From: Conchocele bisecta
Taxonomy: Eukaryota > Mollusca > Bivalvia > Lucinida > Thyasiridae
NCBI GenBank assembly: GCA_029237695.1
Contig: CM055271.1
Span: 38,002,462-38,066,461 of the forward strand
DNA: 64,000 nucleotides
Reading direction: 5' to 3'
The notes beneath the pieces are model-generated. The model was given only the letters and a program-made list of their open reading frames with translations, had not been told where the DNA came from and searched no databases. Positions 61,068 to 64,000 of the stretch are shown here, piece after piece. The translations under genes and the position numbers were made by a program. Position 1 is the stretch's first letter. Every line of letters starts with the position of its first letter.

Positions 61068-61418
61068 TGAGTACATAACTCTAATTACATTTCATTACAC
61101 TGCATTACATAAGAGTTATATGACGGGAGTAGCTTTTCCAAATGTGCGTTTGAAGCGTTCTCTGTTTACTTTCTATTTCGTGGAGAGTGACCTATACATG
61201 TTGGTAATACACACTTTATTAGGTAAGTTTATGTTACTAGTTTCGTGTCATATTGTAGAACTGTCTCTATATAATAATATAGCGAAGTATGAAAGTCAAC
61301 GCCCTGCAGGTTGTTTCTATATTTGAGTGCGCGAAGTGTAAATGCTATTACGCACATTTTGCCTGTGTAGCGTGGTGTAGCGATATAGTACAACCCGTTG
61401 CCTATAAAGCGGAAAACG
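61068..61418 (-). repeat. Family R dispersed repeat (copy 2)
   Basis: Inverse of 9058-9412. The 68-codon frame from 61120 lies inside it and is not conserved in the other copy, which argues against coding. Confidence 0.75.
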
Positions 61419-61439
61419 TGCAGCTAGCGATAGTGTATA

Positions 61440-61860
61440 TGCCAGTTGTACAAATCACGATGTAACTTGTGAAATAGGATGCACAACAACGCTCAAGAGT
61501 TTAATAGACTCGGCGTCGAAACGAAGGAACGAACTTTAGGGTTCTTAATTTTCCTTTCTAGAAAGGAACGAACTTTAGGGTTCTTAATTTTCCTTTCTAG
61601 AAAGGAAAATTAAGAACCCTAAAAGTTCGTTCCTTCGTTTCGACGCCGAGTAGCAACATATATGAAAACCCTTATGTTTTTCATGCGTATCCTTGCTACG
61701 TAGAGGCGAATATTAAGAACCTAATACTATTAAGATCCTTATATATTAACAACCATATACATTTGTAATTCATGCTTTCATTTCTACGCCGATTAGAGAC
61801 GAATATTAAGATTATAATGTTCGTCTCTACGCGACGTAGAACACAGAGACGGGCATTAAC
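61440..61860. repeat. CTTCGTTTC-type repeat with nested hairpin
   Basis: 61515-61640 holds GAACGAACTTTAGGGTTCTT, AATTTTCCTTTCTAGAAAGG twice in direct order and once inverted, giving a hairpin plus a 49-bp duplication. ACGCCGAGTAGCAACATA and GATTAGAGACGAATATTAAG recall 60183-60380. Confidence 0.7.
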
Positions 61861-62155
61861 GTTCATGACAGTTCTTATTGTTTACCCAACTCCATATATA
61901 AGTTGATATTACATAGTTTCAACTAATTCCCTGCTTTTGGAAGCGCCGGGGAAATGGTTTCACGTGCCCTGAAAATAGTTTCGCGTGTCTGTGGAATAGT
62001 CAAAACTATTTCACCCCTGAAAACCATGACGTCGTGATTTTTTCGAAGATTACATCATACAATTCAACGTAATTTAGATCGGTTTGTCGATGCGCCCCAC
62101 GCCAACGTTCAGTGTGTCACATACATGTACACTGTTACAGGTTGAGTAATAAAAC
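61861..62155. other. Nothing supported apart from GTGAAAC words
   Basis: Short related words (AAATGGTTTCACGTGCCCTG, AAATAGTTTCGCGTGTC, AATAGTCAAAACTATTTCAC) at 61950-62015 resemble the next element's ends. Confidence 0.4.
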
Positions 62156-62159
62156 AGTT

Positions 62160-62300
62160 ATTTCATGGTAATTCGGGGAACAGTCAAAACATATTAACCC
62201 TCGGTGCTATGGACCACCCGATGCACTCGGGGCAATAGTGCATCGGATCGTCCAAAGCACCTCGGGGCAATAGTTTTGACTGTCCCCGGAATAACCAACC
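62160..62300. mobile_element. Foldback with AACAGTCAAAAC ends
   Basis: ATGGTAATTCGGGGAACAGT, CAAAACATATTAACCCTCGG pair with AATAGTTTTGACTGTCCCCG, GAATAACCAACCAT. Inner GGACCACCCGATGCACTCGG pairs with its inverse. About 140 bp; a family not seen elsewhere in the window apart from fragments near 61990. Confidence 0.65.
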
Positions 62301-62559
62301 ATGAACTAACTATATAAGGTTCGTCTGTAACAGTTTATAGAGGTACATTAGGTCTCTAACCAGCCGCCACACTTTCCCGCCAATATCGATGTTCAATAAC
62401 AATCAGATTCAGACAAACCGGAGTTTGATAGTTTATGGAGTGCATTATCAGCAATACACATGCTCCATTGAGATTATGATATACACTCCCGTCTGCGCTA
62501 ATATTGCCAATATGTGTCTTTCTGCAAATTACTTTGAACATCTTACTTATCGAACATCA

Positions 62560-62797
62560 GGGCACCGTTTCACTAAACTTCGTACGACTAAAATGTTCGT
62601 AAGTGCAAATTTAGGATCGTCTGTAAATTTCAATTGATGGATTTACATTTATTGAGCATAAGCTGCATATGCAGCCGATGCTCAATAAATGTAAATCCAA
62701 TAATTGTTTACAAGAAAACATTGTTAATGTTTAATTTTCAGACTATCATATTTGTGTACGAACATTTTAGTCGAACGTAGTTTAATGAAACGGCGCC
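62560..62797. mobile_element. Family C foldback MITE, full-length
   Basis: GCACCGTTTCACTAAACTTC to GTAGTTTAATGAAACGGCGC. Apex GCTGCATATGCAGC. Confidence 0.85.
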
Positions 62798-62835
62798 CAG
62801 TAGACCCTATAAGCTGATAGCTAAATATAAAATTC

Positions 62836-62972
62836 GACCATGTCCAGCCGTGGGTAAACGTTTGTCGTGGCACGCAGGAATTGTTTGACTATAAGGCCGT
62901 AGGCCGCGGGTTCAAACAGTTCCAGAGTGCCACGGCAAACGTTTACCCACGGCTGAACATGGTCCAACGTTA
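62836..62972. repeat. Long palindrome with box B-like word
   Basis: ACCATGTCCAGCCGTGGGTA, AACGTTTG, CGTGGCAC and GGAATTGTTTGA each pair with an inverse up to ACCCACGGCTGAACATGGTC. The loop holds AGGCCGTAGGCCGCGGG and GGTTCAAAC, which resembles a tRNA T-arm, but the pairing is that of a foldback. Confidence 0.75.
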
Positions 62973-63600
62973 TTGTTACCTTTCCGCCGAAAATATCATG
63001 CAATTTGAGCATATATGCAGTACTTTCAGTACTTTGTTAATTTGCTTCATTAAAAAAAACACAGCTGATTTATGTATGCATGTACCTATTACGGGGCCGC
63101 AGTACACGTCGCGTGATTCAACCTCATCATTTTCAAAATTTCAGTGCGACCGTTGTGAACTAGTCTGGTGACGTAGTGGCGCGTTCTAGTAACGTCATGA
63201 GACACATGCATTACGTATATCTCAGCTTGTCCCCGGAATGAGCATTGTCTATAGCCATGGTCAAACAGTACGCGCTGTACGTTTGAACACGGATGTGAGC
63301 GGTGTCAACACCCGTTGTGACTGTGTGGCTATTGTACCTGACTTCGTAGACAGACAAATTGGTAATTAGCTATTCAAGGAAATTCACCGAGAGTGTCCAA
63401 ATCACTAGGAATATATATATCCGGTAACAACGGTTGCTTGGCAACAAAATGCCTGTCTGGAGTTGTAGACTCCGGGAAACTCGGGCAACAGGAACCGTGT
63501 GGTCTAAATGGTTTATATTTATATCAGCCAGTTCTCGGGAATGGACTATAAATAGGGCAGAAAACTTGAAAAAAAAAACTTCCTGGTAGCTACTGGTTTT
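62973..63600. other. No gene; one X-box-like motif
   Basis: No family copy identified. GGTTGCTTGGCAAC at 63431-63444 is a palindromic RFX/X-box-like site, and TCTGGAGTTGTAGACTCCGG follows it. There is no adjacent gene to relate it to. Confidence 0.4.
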
Positions 63601-63639
63601 CCGCTTCGTCGGTAATTAAACATTCAATAACTGACTTAC

Positions 63640-63836
63640 AGTTCAGCCAAGTGTACAACGCAATGTTACATCCGAGTATTGATTTTTCATTTCCTGCCGA
63701 ACATTAATCATTACATCTGGTAATGCACAAATTATTGGTGTTAAACTTTGCAATATGTGAAATAAGTGGAGCACAATACTGTCCAGCGATTGGCTGAGAA
63801 AATAGAGTGAACTATAATGCTCTTATATTGTCAGTA
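63640..63836 (+). repeat. Family S repeat, copy 3
   Basis: CAGCCAAGTGTACAACGCAA, TGTTACATCCGAGTATTGAT, ATTAATCATTACATCTGGTA and CCAGCGATTGGCTGAGAAAA align with 45775-45995. Confidence 0.7.
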
Positions 63837-63916
63837 TAGCTACATGTACGTATTCAGAACTACTTTCGGGGGATCATCTAACTATAATTGGCGAATTGTG
63901 TTGGGTTGACCCACAT

Positions 63917-64000
63917 ACAGTGGGATCAGCGTGTAAGTGCACACGAACGAACACGACAGGTTGGTTCTGTCGTGTTCGTTCGTGTGCACTTACACGCTGA
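63917..64000. mobile_element. Family K palindrome cut by the window end
   Basis: ACAGTGGGATCAGCGTGTAA, then CACGAACGAACACGACAGG and the inverse ending ACTTACACGCTGA at 64000. The apex lacks the six bases TCCAAC-type centre of the other copies. Confidence 0.8.

Noticed and set aside
62880..62950. tRNA gene
   Set aside because: GGTTCAAAC resembles a T-arm, but the surrounding pairing is that of a long foldback and no cloverleaf with a D-arm and anticodon stem can be drawn.
1..64000. CRISPR array or bacterial defence system
   Set aside because: The repeats are palindromic MITEs or tandem arrays without spacer structure, and there are no prokaryotic genes or ribosome binding sites.

Overview
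This window looks like intergenic or intronic DNA from a large metazoan genome. It is AT-rich, has no dense coding and no bacterial operon structure, and is filled with mobile-element relics. The retroelement types present (an L1/Tx1-like LINE, an RNase H-bearing LINE tail, and a Ngaro/DIRS-type tyrosine-recombinase retroelement with an SGNH hydrolase), the many foldback MITEs and the frequent ACATGTA-type words suggest a lophotrochozoan, most likely a bivalve or other mollusc. The phylum call is inference.

Layout. 1-5 kb: foldback MITEs nested in each other and a hAT-like MITE. 5-8 kb: a foldback inside another MITE, then a 162-bp tandem array. 8-27 kb: a dense patchwork of palindromic elements, here called families A to V, many present several times. 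27.4-28.3 kb: the 3' part of an RNase H-bearing LINE. 28.6-29.3 kb: a non-autonomous element with terminal inverted repeats. 30.6-33.9 kb: a 5'-truncated LINE inserted into a family C MITE, with a 10-bp target duplication. 34-49 kb: more MITEs and several minisatellites, including a 45-bp repeat that keeps a 15-residue reading frame. 49.2-49.3 kb: a candidate last exon of a host gene on the minus strand. 49.6-53 kb: a TIR element, a cluster of AACGCGTTA palindromes, and a broken Ulp1-like protease plus PHD-finger gene flanked by palindrome arrays. 54.0-59.1 kb: a decayed Ngaro-like element on the minus strand with Gag, RT-RNase H, tyrosine recombinase and SGNH hydrolase in that order. 59.3-64 kb: further foldbacks, local duplications and a palindrome cut by the window end.

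The recognisable proteins are retroelement or transposon-associated and all carry frameshifts or stops. Apart from the small terminal exon candidate I see no convincing host gene. The most informative features are the Ngaro-like element with its SGNH module, the protease/PHD relic, the datable nested insertions, and the many near-perfect palindromes that would form long hairpin RNAs if transcribed.
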